Source: Rhodococcus jostii NBRC 16295
GTDB lineage: Bacteria > Actinomycetota > Actinomycetes > Mycobacteriales > Mycobacteriaceae
Assembly (NCBI RefSeq): GCF_001894825.1
Contig: NZ_BCWY01000062.1
Coordinates: 1 to 58,492 of the forward strand
Reading direction: 5' to 3'
DNA: 58,492 nucleotides
Of this stretch, positions 1 through 8,551 are shown one piece after another. The notes under the pieces were generated by a model. It ran no database searches. It saw only the letters and a list, made by a program, of their open reading frames with translations, and was not told the origin of the DNA. The position numbers and the translations under genes were made by a program. The stretch's first letter is position 1; every line of letters begins with the position of its first letter.

Positions 1-83
1 GAGTGGAATCTGGACCACCGGCCGGGTCCGTTTGAGGATCGGGCACCGAGGTGGCCAGCGGAATTCATCCGTGGCCTCCGCTC

Positions 84-386
84 CTACTCTGGACGGTGCC
101 GTGGTCCCCGCTTTTGCAGAAGTACCGTATTCACAAGGTCACTATCGACCGTGATCTGCGGCGAGGTCGCCGCCGGCCACGCGTCGAGCGAGTCAGTGTT
201 CAGCACATCATCGATACATCGGGTACTGCCGCCGAGATAAGCGCATGGGAAGTCGAAGTGTGTTGCCACGTACCAGGCTCGATCGTCTGGCCACCACAAG
301 TGAGCTTCCAGCCCGTGGAACGTGTCTGCTGCCCAAGCGACCCACGTAAGTCGATCCCTTGGGGGTTCTTGCGGTGGTCGCAACAC
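84..386 (-). CDS. hypothetical protein, possibly 5'-truncated
   Basis: About 100 residues from a GTG at 386 to a TAG at 84. The middle is protein-like, with a Trp/Asp-rich stretch (WVAWAADTFHGLEAHLWWPD) and a following YLGGS. I associate this pattern with small conserved actinobacterial proteins of unknown function, but I cannot name a family. The N-terminus is short and Pro/Arg-rich, so the real start may be missing or elsewhere. It is not linked to the TetR gene next door. No function is proposed. Confidence 0.4.
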   Translation of the reverse strand: MLRPPQEPPRDRLTWVAWAADTFHGLEAHLWWPDDRAWYVATHFDFPCAYLGGSTRCIDDVLNTDSLDAWPAATSPQITVDSDLVNTVLLQKRGPRHRPE

Positions 387-473
387 TGAGCGAGTGGAGA
401 GTGTTGTGGCGGAGTTGCCGTTAGCGTATCGGCCTCAGTTGGTGCAGCGGTGCCGGGCGGCGTTGCAGGCTGG

Positions 474-1073
474 TCAACTCCTGAGCGAAGCGGCGGCCGG
501 TACCGCCGCCGTGGGGATGGCGTTGTCGACGAGGACGGCTGCGATGGCGGCGGCGGTGGCGAAGGTGTCGGTGTTGAGGACTCGACTTCGAGCAGAGGCG
601 CCGTCCAGGAGCAGCGCCAGCTGCTCGCCGAGCCGCTCCGGGTCGTCGGCGCCGGCCTCGCGGGCCGCTTCGGTGAGCCGCCCCGCAAATGCCTTCTTGT
701 AGTCGCGGGCGAGTACACGCGCAGGATGGCCCGGGTCCGGGATTTCGACGGCCGCCGCGATGAACGGACACAGCGGCGCGTGGATGTCGAAGACGGCCAG
801 GAGTCGTTCGCGCGGTGTGAGGTCGGTGCGCTCGAACACCTCGGGCAGGATGTCGGGATCGAATCGGCGTAGGTGTTCGGCGATCAGCTCGTCCTTACCG
901 GTGAAGTGCTGGTACAGCGTGCGCTTGGACACCTGGGCCACCGCGCAGAGCTGCTCCAGGCCGGTGCAGTTGATGCCCTGATCGCGGAACAGTTGTTGTG
1001 ACGCGCCGAGGATGCGCTCTCGTGCGCCCCTACCGCGGCGCAGGCCTCGCGGCCCCTTCTCCACCTCTGTCAT
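474..1073 (-). CDS. TetR-family transcriptional regulator
   Basis: This protein of about 199 residues has a typical TetR N-terminal DNA-binding domain: an ILGASQQLFRDQGINCTGL helix followed by the turn-helix VSKRTLYQHFTGKDELIAEH. The C-terminal two thirds is the variable ligand-binding and dimerisation part. The ATG at 1073 (MTEVEKG) is preferred over one six codons upstream because the helix-turn-helix then begins at the usual distance. The gene is divergent from the short-chain dehydrogenase at 1199 across about 125 bp that holds two copies of a 16-bp repeat. By family habit it probably represses itself and the dehydrogenase. The ligand is unknown. Confidence 0.85.
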   Translation of the reverse strand: MTEVEKGPRGLRRGRGARERILGASQQLFRDQGINCTGLEQLCAVAQVSKRTLYQHFTGKDELIAEHLRRFDPDILPEVFERTDLTPRERLLAVFDIHAPLCPFIAAAVEIPDPGHPARVLARDYKKAFAGRLTEAAREAGADDPERLGEQLALLLDGASARSRVLNTDTFATAAAIAAVLVDNAIPTAAVPAAASLRS

Positions 1074-1100
1074 GAGCCCAGCGTAACCCACTTGGGTACC

Positions 1101-1170
1101 GATCGGTGTGCATAACTTGCACCCCGCGCACCGGTTCGCTACGTTAAGTACTCAGATCGGTGTACATAAC
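1101..1170. promoter_or_regulatory. divergent intergenic region with paired direct repeats
   Basis: GATCGGTGTGCATAAC at 1101-1116 recurs as GATCGGTGTACATAAC at 1155-1170, 15 of 16 identical and 54 bp apart. The left copy also lies inside the palindrome ACCGATCGGT (1098-1107). The sites sit between the TetR start (1073) and the SDR start (1199), where TetR operators and divergent promoters normally lie. Use as operators is inferred. Confidence 0.5.
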
Positions 1171-1198
1171 ATCGGCACGGCACGTGAATGGAGTGGTC

Positions 1199-1933
1199 AT
1201 GGGAAAGCTCGATGGCAAGGTTGCAGTGATCACCGGCGGATCCACCGGCATGGCGCTGGCCGGTGCCACACTGTTCGTCGAGGAAGGAGCGCACGTCTTC
1301 ATCCAGGCCCGGCGCCAGGAAGCACTGGACGACGCCGTCAAGCTGATCGGCCGCAACGTCACCGCCGTCCAAGGTGACGCGGCCGAACTGGACGACCTGG
1401 ACCGGTTGTACGACACCGTCAAGCGGGAAAAGGGCTCGATCGACGTGCTGTGGGCCAGCGCCGGGATGGGCGAACCCGCCGTCCTCGGCGAGATCACCGA
1501 GGAACAGTTCCACCGCGCCTTCTGGCTCAACGCGCGCGGCACCCTGTTCACCGTGCAGAAGGCACTACCGCTGATCAACGACAACGGCTCGATCTTGATG
1601 ACCGGATCCAACGCCTCCCTCGGCGCCTTCCCCGGCTGGAGCCTCTACGCGGGAAGCAAAGCCGTCCAGCAGGCCTGGGCCCGCGTCTGGCTCAACGAAC
1701 TGCGCGACCGCAAGATCCGGGTCAACGTCCTGACCCCCGGCCAGGTCGCCACCGCCAAACAGGAAGAACTGTTCGACGAGGCAACCAAGGCCGCATTCGA
1801 GTCCCTCATCCCCCGCGGAAAGATGGGCCGCCCCGAAGAAATAGCCAGCGTCGCCCTGTTCCTCGCCTCCGACGACTCCAGCTACGTCAACGGCCTGGAA
1901 CTGGTCACCGACGGCGGCACCACCGCCATCTGA
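1199..1933 (+). CDS. short-chain dehydrogenase/reductase (SDR)
   Basis: 244 residues, the usual length of a classical SDR, which reduces or oxidises a carbonyl/alcohol with NAD(P)H. The N-terminus VAVITGGSTGMALAGATLF corresponds to the cofactor TGxxxGxG motif, but the last glycine is Ala (GMA instead of GIG). The active site is intact: ASAG in place of NNAG near residue 96, a serine in the NASLG strand, and SLYAGSKA giving YxxxK. The C-terminal GRPEEIA and VTDGG segments are standard. The ATG at 1199 follows GGAGTGG. Control by the divergent TetR protein is likely. The substrate cannot be inferred. Confidence 0.88.
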   Translation: MGKLDGKVAVITGGSTGMALAGATLFVEEGAHVFIQARRQEALDDAVKLIGRNVTAVQGDAAELDDLDRLYDTVKREKGSIDVLWASAGMGEPAVLGEITEEQFHRAFWLNARGTLFTVQKALPLINDNGSILMTGSNASLGAFPGWSLYAGSKAVQQAWARVWLNELRDRKIRVNVLTPGQVATAKQEELFDEATKAAFESLIPRGKMGRPEEIASVALFLASDDSSYVNGLELVTDGGTTAI

Positions 1934-2053
1934 ACCACACACCAGCAATGCCGCGGGCACACCCCCACACCAACCCAGTCGCCACAACCAACTGATCTCG
2001 AACGTGCACGAACGAGACACAGCGACATCTTGAACAGGAAGCGAGCACATCTC

Positions 2054-2482
2054 ATGAGCAGCATCACCCTCATCGGTACGGGGAACATGGCCCGCACCAT
2101 CGGCACGCTCGCGGTGGCGGGCGGCAATACCGTCGAGGTCATGGGACGCGATCAGTCCAAGGCCGACGCCCTGGCCAAGGCCCTGGGTGGCGGCGCCACG
2201 ACGGGCACGTGGGGCGCCATCCCGGCCGGGGACATCGTCATCACGGCCCTGTTGTACGACGGTGTCGTACCGGTCGTCGCCGAGTACGCAGACGCCCTCG
2301 CGGGCAAAGTCATCGTCGACATCAGCAACCCCTTCAACGCCACGTTCGACGGACTGGCCCACAGCGAGGAGACCTCGATCGCGCAGGAAGTCGCCAAAGT
2401 GGCCCCGGCCAGCGCCAGCGTGGTGAAGGCATTCAACACCATCTTCCGTAATGTCCTTCAGAAGGGTCGACCCAACGTCTGA
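2054..2482 (+). pseudogene. F420-reductase-like NAD(P)-binding protein, 3' truncated by IS3 element
   Basis: The ATG at 2054 begins MSSITLIGTGNMARTIGTLA, the Rossmann signature of NADPH-dependent F420 reductase/ProC-like proteins, followed by the typical VVDISNPF and VVKAFNT motifs. Such proteins normally run to about 205-215 residues. Here similarity stops at residue about 142 (QKGRPNV), exactly where the inverted repeat of the insertion sequence begins, and the stop codon is supplied by the element. The missing C-terminal third is not found on the other side of the element. The product is probably non-functional. It lies about 120 bp downstream of the SDR gene on the same strand. Confidence 0.82.
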
Positions 2483-2545
2483 GGCTGCCCCCTTGGAGTG
2501 GACACCCCTGACAATGGTTCCAGGAGAGCCAGGAGGGATGTCGAA

Positions 2546-2869
2546 GTGGGACGCCAGTCTCTATACCCGGAGGAATTCCGGAAGGATGCGATCGCGCTGT
2601 ACCGCGCGGCCGACGGCAAACGCACCTACGCGGCGGTCGCCGCGGACCTGGGCATCAGTGGCGAGACGCTACGGACGTGGGTCCGTAAGGACACCGCCCG
2701 CAATGGTCGCCATGAGGCCCGCAGCACCGCCGGTGGGGAAACCCAAGCGGACGAGCTCGCGCGGCTGCGGGCAGAGAACGCTCGGCTGCGCGGTGCCGAG
2801 AAGGAATGGCAGCTCGAACGCGAGATCCTGCGCCGGGCAGCCGCGTATTTCGCAAAGGAGGTGAAGTGA
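2546..2869 (+). CDS. IS3-family transposase OrfA
   Basis: About 107 residues. The N-terminal helix-turn-helix (YPEEFRKDAIALYR, then YAAVAADLGISGETLRTWV) binds the IS ends. A C-terminal leucine-zipper-like helix (LARLRAENARL, then LEREILRRAAAYF) dimerises with OrfA/OrfB. The GTG at 2546 is chosen because AGGAGG lies 9 nt upstream. An earlier GTG at 2498 lies within the terminal repeat. The reading frame ends at TGA 2867-2869, overlapping the start of orfB. Confidence 0.85.
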   Translation: MGRQSLYPEEFRKDAIALYRAADGKRTYAAVAADLGISGETLRTWVRKDTARNGRHEARSTAGGETQADELARLRAENARLRGAEKEWQLEREILRRAAAYFAKEVK

Positions 2870-3765
2870 AGACCCGCCGCTGGGACTTCATCTCCGCTCA
2901 TCGCGCCGAGTTCGGCGTGCAGCGGCTGTGCCGGGTGCTCGGGACCTCCCGCTCCGGTTACTACAAGCACCTGGCCACCGAACCGGCCCGCGCCGAGCGC
3001 GAGGCCGAGGAGGCCGCGACGGTGGCCGAGATCCGCGCCATCCATGCCGAGCACCGCAGCGCCTACGGCGCCCCTCGGGTGCATGCCGAACTCCGGTCCC
3101 GCGGGCGCAGGATCAACCGCAAACGGGTGACCCGGCTGATGCGAATCCACCACGTGGTGGGCCGGCACCTGCGCCGCAGCAAGCGCACGACCATCGCGGA
3201 CAAGTCGGCCCCGTCGGTGCCGGATCTGGTGATGCGAGACTTCACCGCTACGGCTGTCGATAGCAAGTGGTGTGGGGACATAACCTACATCCCGGTGGGA
3301 TCCTCGTGGTTGTATTTGGCCACGGTGATCGACATCTTCTCACGCCGGGTGGTGGGCTGGTCGATCGCCGACCACATGCGCACCGATCTCGTCACGGACG
3401 CGATCGACATGGCGGTGCGCACCCGCGGTGGTGACGTCGATGGCGTGGTCTTTCACAGCGACCGCGGATCTCAGTACACCGCAGCAGCTTTCGCCGATGT
3501 ATGCCGCCGTCATGGGATCCGCCCGAGTCGAGGCCGCGTCGGGTCAAGTTACGATAATGCTCTCGCCGAATCGTTCTTCCAAGGACTCAAGAGGGAATGG
3601 CTGCACGGACGGAGCTGGACGTCGAAGTCGCAGGCACGGCTAGAGTTGTTCGAGTGGCTCTCGTACTTCAATCGACGTCGCCGTCACTCCGCCCTCGGAT
3701 ATCTCACCCCAGTGGAGTTCGAACAGCGGCTGATCGCGTCGTCTACGCTGTCAGTCGCCGCATGA
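2866..3765 (+). CDS. IS3-family transposase OrfB (DDE integrase core)
   Basis: About 299 residues. An N-terminal HTH_21-like region (HAEHRSAYGAPRVHAELR) precedes an rve-type integrase core with the DDE triad visible as D in CGDITYIP, D in FHSDRGSQYT and E in NALAESFFQGLK. It catalyses DNA cleavage and strand transfer of the element. It is read in the -1 frame relative to OrfA. A GTG at 2866 overlaps the OrfA stop (GTGA) and is preceded by AAGGAGG, so coupled re-initiation is possible in addition to the family's usual frameshift fusion. The ORF is full length, so the element may still be active. Confidence 0.9.
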   Translation: MKTRRWDFISAHRAEFGVQRLCRVLGTSRSGYYKHLATEPARAEREAEEAATVAEIRAIHAEHRSAYGAPRVHAELRSRGRRINRKRVTRLMRIHHVVGRHLRRSKRTTIADKSAPSVPDLVMRDFTATAVDSKWCGDITYIPVGSSWLYLATVIDIFSRRVVGWSIADHMRTDLVTDAIDMAVRTRGGDVDGVVFHSDRGSQYTAAAFADVCRRHGIRPSRGRVGSSYDNALAESFFQGLKREWLHGRSWTSKSQARLELFEWLSYFNRRRRHSALGYLTPVEFEQRLIASSTLSVAA

Positions 3766-3845
3766 AATCGGGTGTCCACTCCCGAGGGGCAACCTCACTT
3801 CCTGTCCCGTCACGATCTGGCAGGGACAACCCGGAGCGCCGTCCG

Positions 3846-3990
3846 ATCACCGGGCCCGTCGTCGTCGGCGTCGACGACCCCGAGCTCAGTGCAGGAGCGG
3901 TCGCGTTCGAGTACGCCCACCTGGTCGATGCACCGGTGGTCGCCGGCCACGCCTGGTCGGCGTTTCACCACACCGGAGGCGGTCGACGAG
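3846..3990 (+). pseudogene. universal stress protein (Usp) N-terminal remnant
   Basis: Translation from 3846 gives ITGPVVVGVDDPELSAGAVA and then a segment ending VVAGHAWSAF. This matches the first strand and helix of UspA-type proteins (VVVGVDGS...AL.WA...A....L..VHAWS). Similarity ends after about 48 residues and no second half is found. The fragment begins about 50 bp after the IS3 right end, so it is a leftover of the rearrangement beside the element. It probably makes no functional protein. Confidence 0.6.
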
Positions 3991-4110
3991 CTGGTTCGGC
4001 CGGTGAAAGTCGTTCGTGCCCGGTGACCCCGGGGCCGGGCGTTCCCGCAACGACACCGGTACTGGCCGCAAGCCCGGGCATTGTCGGAGCCGGCGTCCTA
4101 CGATGCGGGC

Positions 4111-4821
4111 ATGCTCTCCCGCCGTATCTTCCTCGGGACCCTCGCGTTCAGCGCGGCGGTCATCACCGGCTGCACCAACGACAGTTCGGGAGGGAGCGCG
4201 AACCTGCCGGACGCGGACAGGCTGCTCGCCGAGTCCGCGGCCGCCCTCCGCGACATCACGAGCGCACACTTCACGATGACCGTCACCGGCTCGATTCCGG
4301 GCATCAGCGTGCAGACCGCCGAGGGCGACCTGACCAGGGAGGGCGGCCCGGCCGGTGGCGCGAAGGGCACGGTGAAGCTGACCCTGGCCGGGCAGTTGAT
4401 CGAAGGTGAATTCGTGCTGGTCGACGACTCGCTGTACCTGAGGGGCCCGACCGGCACGTTTCAGCGGTATCCGTCCTCGCTCACCTCCGAGTACTACGAC
4501 CCGACCGCCATCCTCGACCCGGACCGGGGCTTCGCGAAGGTGCTGACCGGCATCACGGATGCGAAGACCGAGGCGAGGGAGAAGGTTGACGGGACACCGG
4601 CGTACAAGATCACCGGACGGGCGGACAAGGACGCGGTGGGCAACATCGTTCCCGGGGTCGAGTCCGAGGTGGACATCACGGTCTGGCTCGAGGAGGACGG
4701 CATGCACCTCCCGATCAGAGCGCTGGTTACGTTCCCGAAGCCGGACGGCGCAGACGCCCCGACCGTCGACGTGGTGGTGTCCGAGCTGGACAAGCCCGTG
4801 ACAGTGACTCCCCCGCCGTGA
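4111..4821 (+). CDS. lprG: LprG/LppX-type lipoprotein
   Basis: 236 residues. The N-terminus has a lipoprotein signal peptide ending in the lipobox VITGC (Cys at about residue 21), so the protein should be lipid-anchored outside the membrane. The body (LLAESAAALRDITSAHF..., EGDLTREGGPAGGAKGTVKL, FVLVDDSLYLRGPTGTFQRY) matches the mycobacterial LprA/LprF/LprG/LppX fold, a hydrophobic pocket that carries acylated lipids. It overlaps the following MFS exporter by 4 bp (GTGA). In mycobacteria LprG and the P55 exporter form the same two-gene operon for surface lipid traffic. The ATG at 4111 is chosen because it places the signal peptide correctly. Confidence 0.88.
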   Translation: MLSRRIFLGTLAFSAAVITGCTNDSSGGSANLPDADRLLAESAAALRDITSAHFTMTVTGSIPGISVQTAEGDLTREGGPAGGAKGTVKLTLAGQLIEGEFVLVDDSLYLRGPTGTFQRYPSSLTSEYYDPTAILDPDRGFAKVLTGITDAKTEAREKVDGTPAYKITGRADKDAVGNIVPGVESEVDITVWLEEDGMHLPIRALVTFPKPDGADAPTVDVVVSELDKPVTVTPPP

Positions 4822-6392
4822 GTGTCGAGCTGATCCCGCGGCGGCGCAGGACCGTCGCCGTCGGCGCCGCGGCGCTCGCCGTGCTGCTCGGCGCGCTGGA
4901 CACCTACGTCGTGGTGAGCATGTTCCGGCAGATCATGGACGACCTGCTGATCCCGGTGAACCGACTGGAGCGGGTGACCCCGATCGTCACCGGGTACCTG
5001 CTCGGCTACATCGCCGCGATGCCGCTGCTCGGCCAGGCATCGGACCGGTTCGGCCGCAAGCTGGTGCTGCAGAGCTGCCTCGCCGGGTTCCTGGTCGGCT
5101 CGGTGATCACCGCGTTCGCCGGCGACCTGCCCATGCTCGTTGCCGGGCGGGTCGTCCAGGGTGTCGCCAGTGGGGCGTTGCTGCCGGTGACCATGGCGCT
5201 TGCCGCCGACCTGTGGGCAACCCACCGGCGGTCGAACGTGCTCGGCGCGGTGGGTGCCGCGCAGGAGCTGGGCAGTGTCCTGGGTCCGCTGTACGGGGTG
5301 GCGATCGCAGGCCTTGAATTGTGGTCCAGCGCGTTCGGCATCGCCGGCTGGCGCGGCGTGTTCTGGATGAATGTACCGCTCGGCGTGCTCGCGATGATCG
5401 CGGTGCAGGTTTCGGTGCCGCGCCGCGATCCGGCGCACCAGCCCGTCCGTGTGGACGTGGCCGGGGGGCTGCTGCTCGCGGTCGCCCTCGGGCTGGCCGT
5501 CGTCGGCCTGTACAACCCGGACCCGCGCACCGCCGTGCTGCCACCGTGGGGCGGGCCGATGCTGGTCGGGGTCGGTGTCGCTACCGTCGCCTTCGTCGGC
5601 TGGGAGCTGCGCGCTAAGACCCGGCTGATCGACCCGGTCGACGTGCAGATGGGCGCATTCCTTGCCGCGCTCGGGGTTTCCGGAGCGGCAGGCATCGCGC
5701 TGATGGTGACCCTGGTGGACGTCGACCTGTTCGCCCAGTCGCTGCTCGACCGGGACGATCGGGGAGCGGTCATACTGCTGCTGAGGTTCCTGGCCGCGCT
5801 CCCCGTCGGCGCGCTGCTCGGCGGCCTGCTGGCAGCACGGCTGGGCGACCGGGTGGTCACGGCGGCCGGCATGCTGCTGGCCGCGGCGGGCTACTTCCGG
5901 ATGGCCAGGTGGCCGATGGACGTGCTGTCCGCGCCGTACCAGGTCGGGCCGATTGGGGTGCCCCGGCTGGACATCGACCTGGCCATCGCCGGGCTCGGTC
6001 TCGGCCTGGTGATCGCGCCGCTTTCCGTTGCGGTGCTCCGCGCCGTGCCGCCGACCCAGCACGGGATCGCCTCGGCCGCCGTGGTGGTCGCGCGGATGAC
6101 CGGGATGCTCGTCGGGATTGCCGCGTTATCCGCGTGGGGTCTGCACCGCTTCCACGGCCTGACCGCGAACCTGCAGGTGCCGTTCCCCATGGGCAAACCT
6201 CCCGAGCAGGCAGCACGGGAGCTGGCCGAGTACACCGGGGGAGTCGACCGGGCTCTGCTCACCGAGTACACCGGGATATTTCTGGTCACGTCGTTGGTGT
6301 GCGCGGCGGGAGCGATGCTGGCACTGTTCCTCGGCCGCCACCCAGCCAACGCTTCGGTCTCCGCCGACAACAGCATCACCAAGCGGACATGA
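4818..6392 (+). CDS. MFS exporter, P55-like
   Basis: 524 residues with many hydrophobic segments, fitting a 14-TM drug:H+ antiporter. MFS motif A is present as GQASDRFGRKL after the second helix, and ALDTYVV lies in the first. The GTG start overlaps the lprG stop, so the two are translationally coupled. The pairing and N-terminal sequence match mycobacterial P55 (Rv1410c type), which works with LprG in moving triacylglycerol-type lipids and in intrinsic drug tolerance. The pair lies beside IS and Usp debris, so it may be a relocated or second copy. Confidence 0.88.
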   Translation: MSVELIPRRRRTVAVGAAALAVLLGALDTYVVVSMFRQIMDDLLIPVNRLERVTPIVTGYLLGYIAAMPLLGQASDRFGRKLVLQSCLAGFLVGSVITAFAGDLPMLVAGRVVQGVASGALLPVTMALAADLWATHRRSNVLGAVGAAQELGSVLGPLYGVAIAGLELWSSAFGIAGWRGVFWMNVPLGVLAMIAVQVSVPRRDPAHQPVRVDVAGGLLLAVALGLAVVGLYNPDPRTAVLPPWGGPMLVGVGVATVAFVGWELRAKTRLIDPVDVQMGAFLAALGVSGAAGIALMVTLVDVDLFAQSLLDRDDRGAVILLLRFLAALPVGALLGGLLAARLGDRVVTAAGMLLAAAGYFRMARWPMDVLSAPYQVGPIGVPRLDIDLAIAGLGLGLVIAPLSVAVLRAVPPTQHGIASAAVVVARMTGMLVGIAALSAWGLHRFHGLTANLQVPFPMGKPPEQAARELAEYTGGVDRALLTEYTGIFLVTSLVCAAGAMLALFLGRHPANASVSADNSITKRT

Positions 6393-6822
6393 CCCGTCGA
6401 ACGGTGACCTGACCGAGTACGAGCACACCGGGCGAGGCGATCTCTTCCGGCACCGTCGTGCATTGCCGCGCCCTTCGCCGACCTCCGCCGTGAGTGCCGG
6501 GCACCCGGGACGTGGGCACGCCGCTCACCTCACGGGTGAAGCCCGCCCGCGCGACCGCGGGGAACCAGTTCGAACCACGCGCTCGTTCCGCCACGTAGAT
6601 GCGGATCCGGATAGCACAACCGAGGCCTTGCGCATCGAACGCGGTGAACCGCTCCTGCCAGGAAATGTGCACGAGCTCGCCGGTGCGGACCCCGGAAAAA
6701 TCGATATGCAGAGCGCCTGCGGTGTCGGTGTGCGCCGCCGATCGTGCCGGCGCGCCGCGATGCGCCTGAATCCACCCGCGGATCTCGTCATGATCGATGG
6801 TGACGTGCCGGTGTGAGGTCAT
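6376..6822 (-). CDS. small conserved actinobacterial protein, C-terminus abnormal
   Basis: The N-terminal half (VTIDHDEIRGWIQAHRGAPA, then ALHIDFSG and LVHISWQERFTAFDAQGL) follows a small actinobacterial protein family of about 85-100 residues. That family is sometimes mislabelled as a glucan branching enzyme, and its function is unknown. In relatives the sequence ends soon after the segment matching AERARGSNWF. Here the frame continues for about 50 more Arg/Gly/Val-rich residues and overlaps the end of the MFS gene by 17 bp. A frameshift or lost stop near 6540 is likely. Real relative, doubtful integrity. Confidence 0.5.
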   Translation of the reverse strand: MTSHRHVTIDHDEIRGWIQAHRGAPARSAAHTDTAGALHIDFSGVRTGELVHISWQERFTAFDAQGLGCAIRIRIYVAERARGSNWFPAVARAGFTREVSGVPTSRVPGTHGGGRRRARQCTTVPEEIASPGVLVLGQVTVRRVMSAW

Positions 6823-7033
6823 CGGATTTGTCCTGCTTCGGAGCAGCCGTACGCGGGTGTCGCCTCGGATGGGGTTTTCGGGTTACCCGCGACAGCGCGA
6901 CTCGAATCCCACCCCGGGAACGGCTGCGAGCCGAAGCCGGACCCCCTGTTTTCCGCATCAACAATCCCCAGGCTGTCCCACACGACATATCGATCAAGTT
7001 ACGATCCGCGGTGTGACGCTCGGCGGCCTCACG

Positions 7034-7309
7034 ATGGCCCTCCTCCGGTTCCCCTACCGGCTGCTGCGCGTGCCCCTGCAGCTGGTCGAGGTGATCACGC
7101 AAACCCACCTCGACGAGCAGGCACCCACCCGGCTCGCCTTCGAGCGGTTCCTCATCGACTGCGACCGCGCCGCCGCGTACCTGCTGGGCGACGAGAACGC
7201 GGCCCGCCGCGCCGACACCCTGACCCGACACACCGCCGCCGTCCACCTGCTGATCGCCCGCGAGCATCACCGGGTCCGACACCGGGGCCTGATCCTGCTC
7301 GACGAGTAG
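7034..7309 (+). CDS. hypothetical small protein
   Basis: About 91 residues from ATG 7034 (MALLRFPYRLLRVPLQLVE); a GTG at 7013 would add seven residues. The start is hydrophobic and basic, followed by a helical region containing TRLAFERFLIDCDRAAAYLL. I recall similar short proteins in Rhodococcus with no known function. There is no signal peptide cleavage site and no recognisable domain. It stands alone, with a large gene-poor stretch downstream. Confidence 0.55.
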   Translation: MALLRFPYRLLRVPLQLVEVITQTHLDEQAPTRLAFERFLIDCDRAAAYLLGDENAARRADTLTRHTAAVHLLIAREHHRVRHRGLILLDE

Positions 7310-8551
7310 CGGGACCGCTTCTACGCGCGACGACACCACCGGCCGAACCGAATCGATGTCGTTCCGTCGACACTGCCGCTAGCCTGGGCACCGGTCACTG
7401 CCGTCCACGAAGGGGAGCTGACCGCCCGGGTGGTGCGTAGCGCAGTTTCAGGGACGTGTCGGCGGCGCTGGCCGCTTGGCCCCACGGCTTGTGCGGCGCG
7501 CGGGTGCGCAGGCGGTGCGCTGGGCGCCGAGACGGGGACTTCGCATCAGACGTCGTCGTGCCTCGCCCGTCCGAGACGGTTGGTCCTCGGGGAGCGTGGC
7601 GATGAAACCAGGTGGCATAGCGGTCGGCCAACGGGCTGCACTGGGCCCGTGGGCGAGAACCGAGAGTGCGAACGTGATGGGGCGATGGTCAGGAGCAGAT
7701 CCACGTGGAGCAGCTCGCCGGGTTCTTCGCGGATGAGGATGACGAAGACGATGCGGCAAGCCGGCCGCCCGACACATCAAGAAACGCAATCACATTCGTG
7801 GGCCGAGGCTCTGAGTTACACCGTCCCCCTCCACCCCGGCAGCCTGATCCGAACCACCACCGATCCGAACCTCGGGAGACCACCTCACACCGACAACACA
7901 GCGCGTGTCCCGACGCACGCACCTCACCCCATTTTCGGATGAGAGCCCGAGGGTGGGGATTTCGGGAAAGGATTTACTGGTGAATAGAACCGACCATTTA
8001 CTCTGCCAATCACAACCGGAGTGGCGACCTTGTATCCACAGACTTTTGTGACTTAAGGTGAGGTGCGCGCATCGCGCGGGTTGTCGGGGTCTGGGCGAGT
8101 TGCGTTGATAGACATGCTAATTAGCCCTTCAAAGGATCAGACCATGTCGACCAGACCCACGGGACCGACGCTACGAGTACTCCGATTCTCCTCTTTCGGC
8201 TCGTCACTGAAAATGCACGAGCGGGCATCACCTGCAGTCAGGCGCATCTAGTCAGTTTCTTCAGGGTCGGCGGCGCCTCCCGCCCGCGCCGACGGGTCGC
8301 GAGGTCTTGGTGGCAATCATCCGCACCATCGCCGGTGCGGCCGGACTTCACGGCGTGGCGCCTCATCCCACAACGTCGGCCGTTTCGCCTCCAGTCGGTG
8401 AATCACACGAGCTTTCCCGCGCTGGAGGAGGGCGCTCGGGGGGCGCGCTCAGACGAAAGCTCCTGCACTAAGTCGAGGGACCTCATCAAGTCGTTGCACC
8501 GGCGAGAGACAACGTAGTGTCGCATCCCTCACGCTGAAACTGGGCACAGCG
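7310..8551. other. 1.24-kb stretch without a supported gene
   Basis: Several open frames exist here but their translations are Arg/Pro/Ser-rich and mutually overlapping, as expected for non-coding frames in GC-rich DNA. No tRNA, repeat array or IS end was recognised. The last 300 bp should contain the promoter of the pabAB-NRPS locus, but no clear -35/-10 pair stands out. TTAAGGTGAGG near 8055 resembles half an iron box but lacks the other half. Confidence 0.5.

Larger units (their letters stand above)
2480..3797 (+). mobile_element. IS3-family insertion sequence, about 1.32 kb
   Basis: The element holds overlapping orfA and orfB and is bounded by imperfect terminal inverted repeats. The left end is TGAGGCTGCCCCCTTGGAG followed by TGGACACCC. 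The complement of the right end reads TGAGGTTGCCCCTCGGGAG followed by TGGACACCC. It is inserted inside the F420-reductase-like gene. No clear 3-4 bp target duplication is visible (left flank ...AACGTC, right flank CTTCCT...), and the right flank is unrelated DNA. This suggests an adjacent deletion or recombination after insertion. Confidence 0.9.

Noticed and set aside
4494..6062. 522-codon open frame opposite the MFS exporter
   Set aside because: His/Gln/Arg/Pro-rich antisense shadow; the plus strand encodes a clear 14-TM transporter.
7430..7942. Open frames in the gene-poor 7.3-8.5 kb region
   Set aside because: Several overlapping Arg/Ser/Pro-rich frames on both strands and none has a domain or clear start.
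8050..8070. Possible iron (IdeR/DtxR) box TTAAGGTGAGG upstream of the NRPS locus
   Set aside because: Only one half resembles the consensus; the other half is unrelated and the site is almost 500 bp from the start codon.
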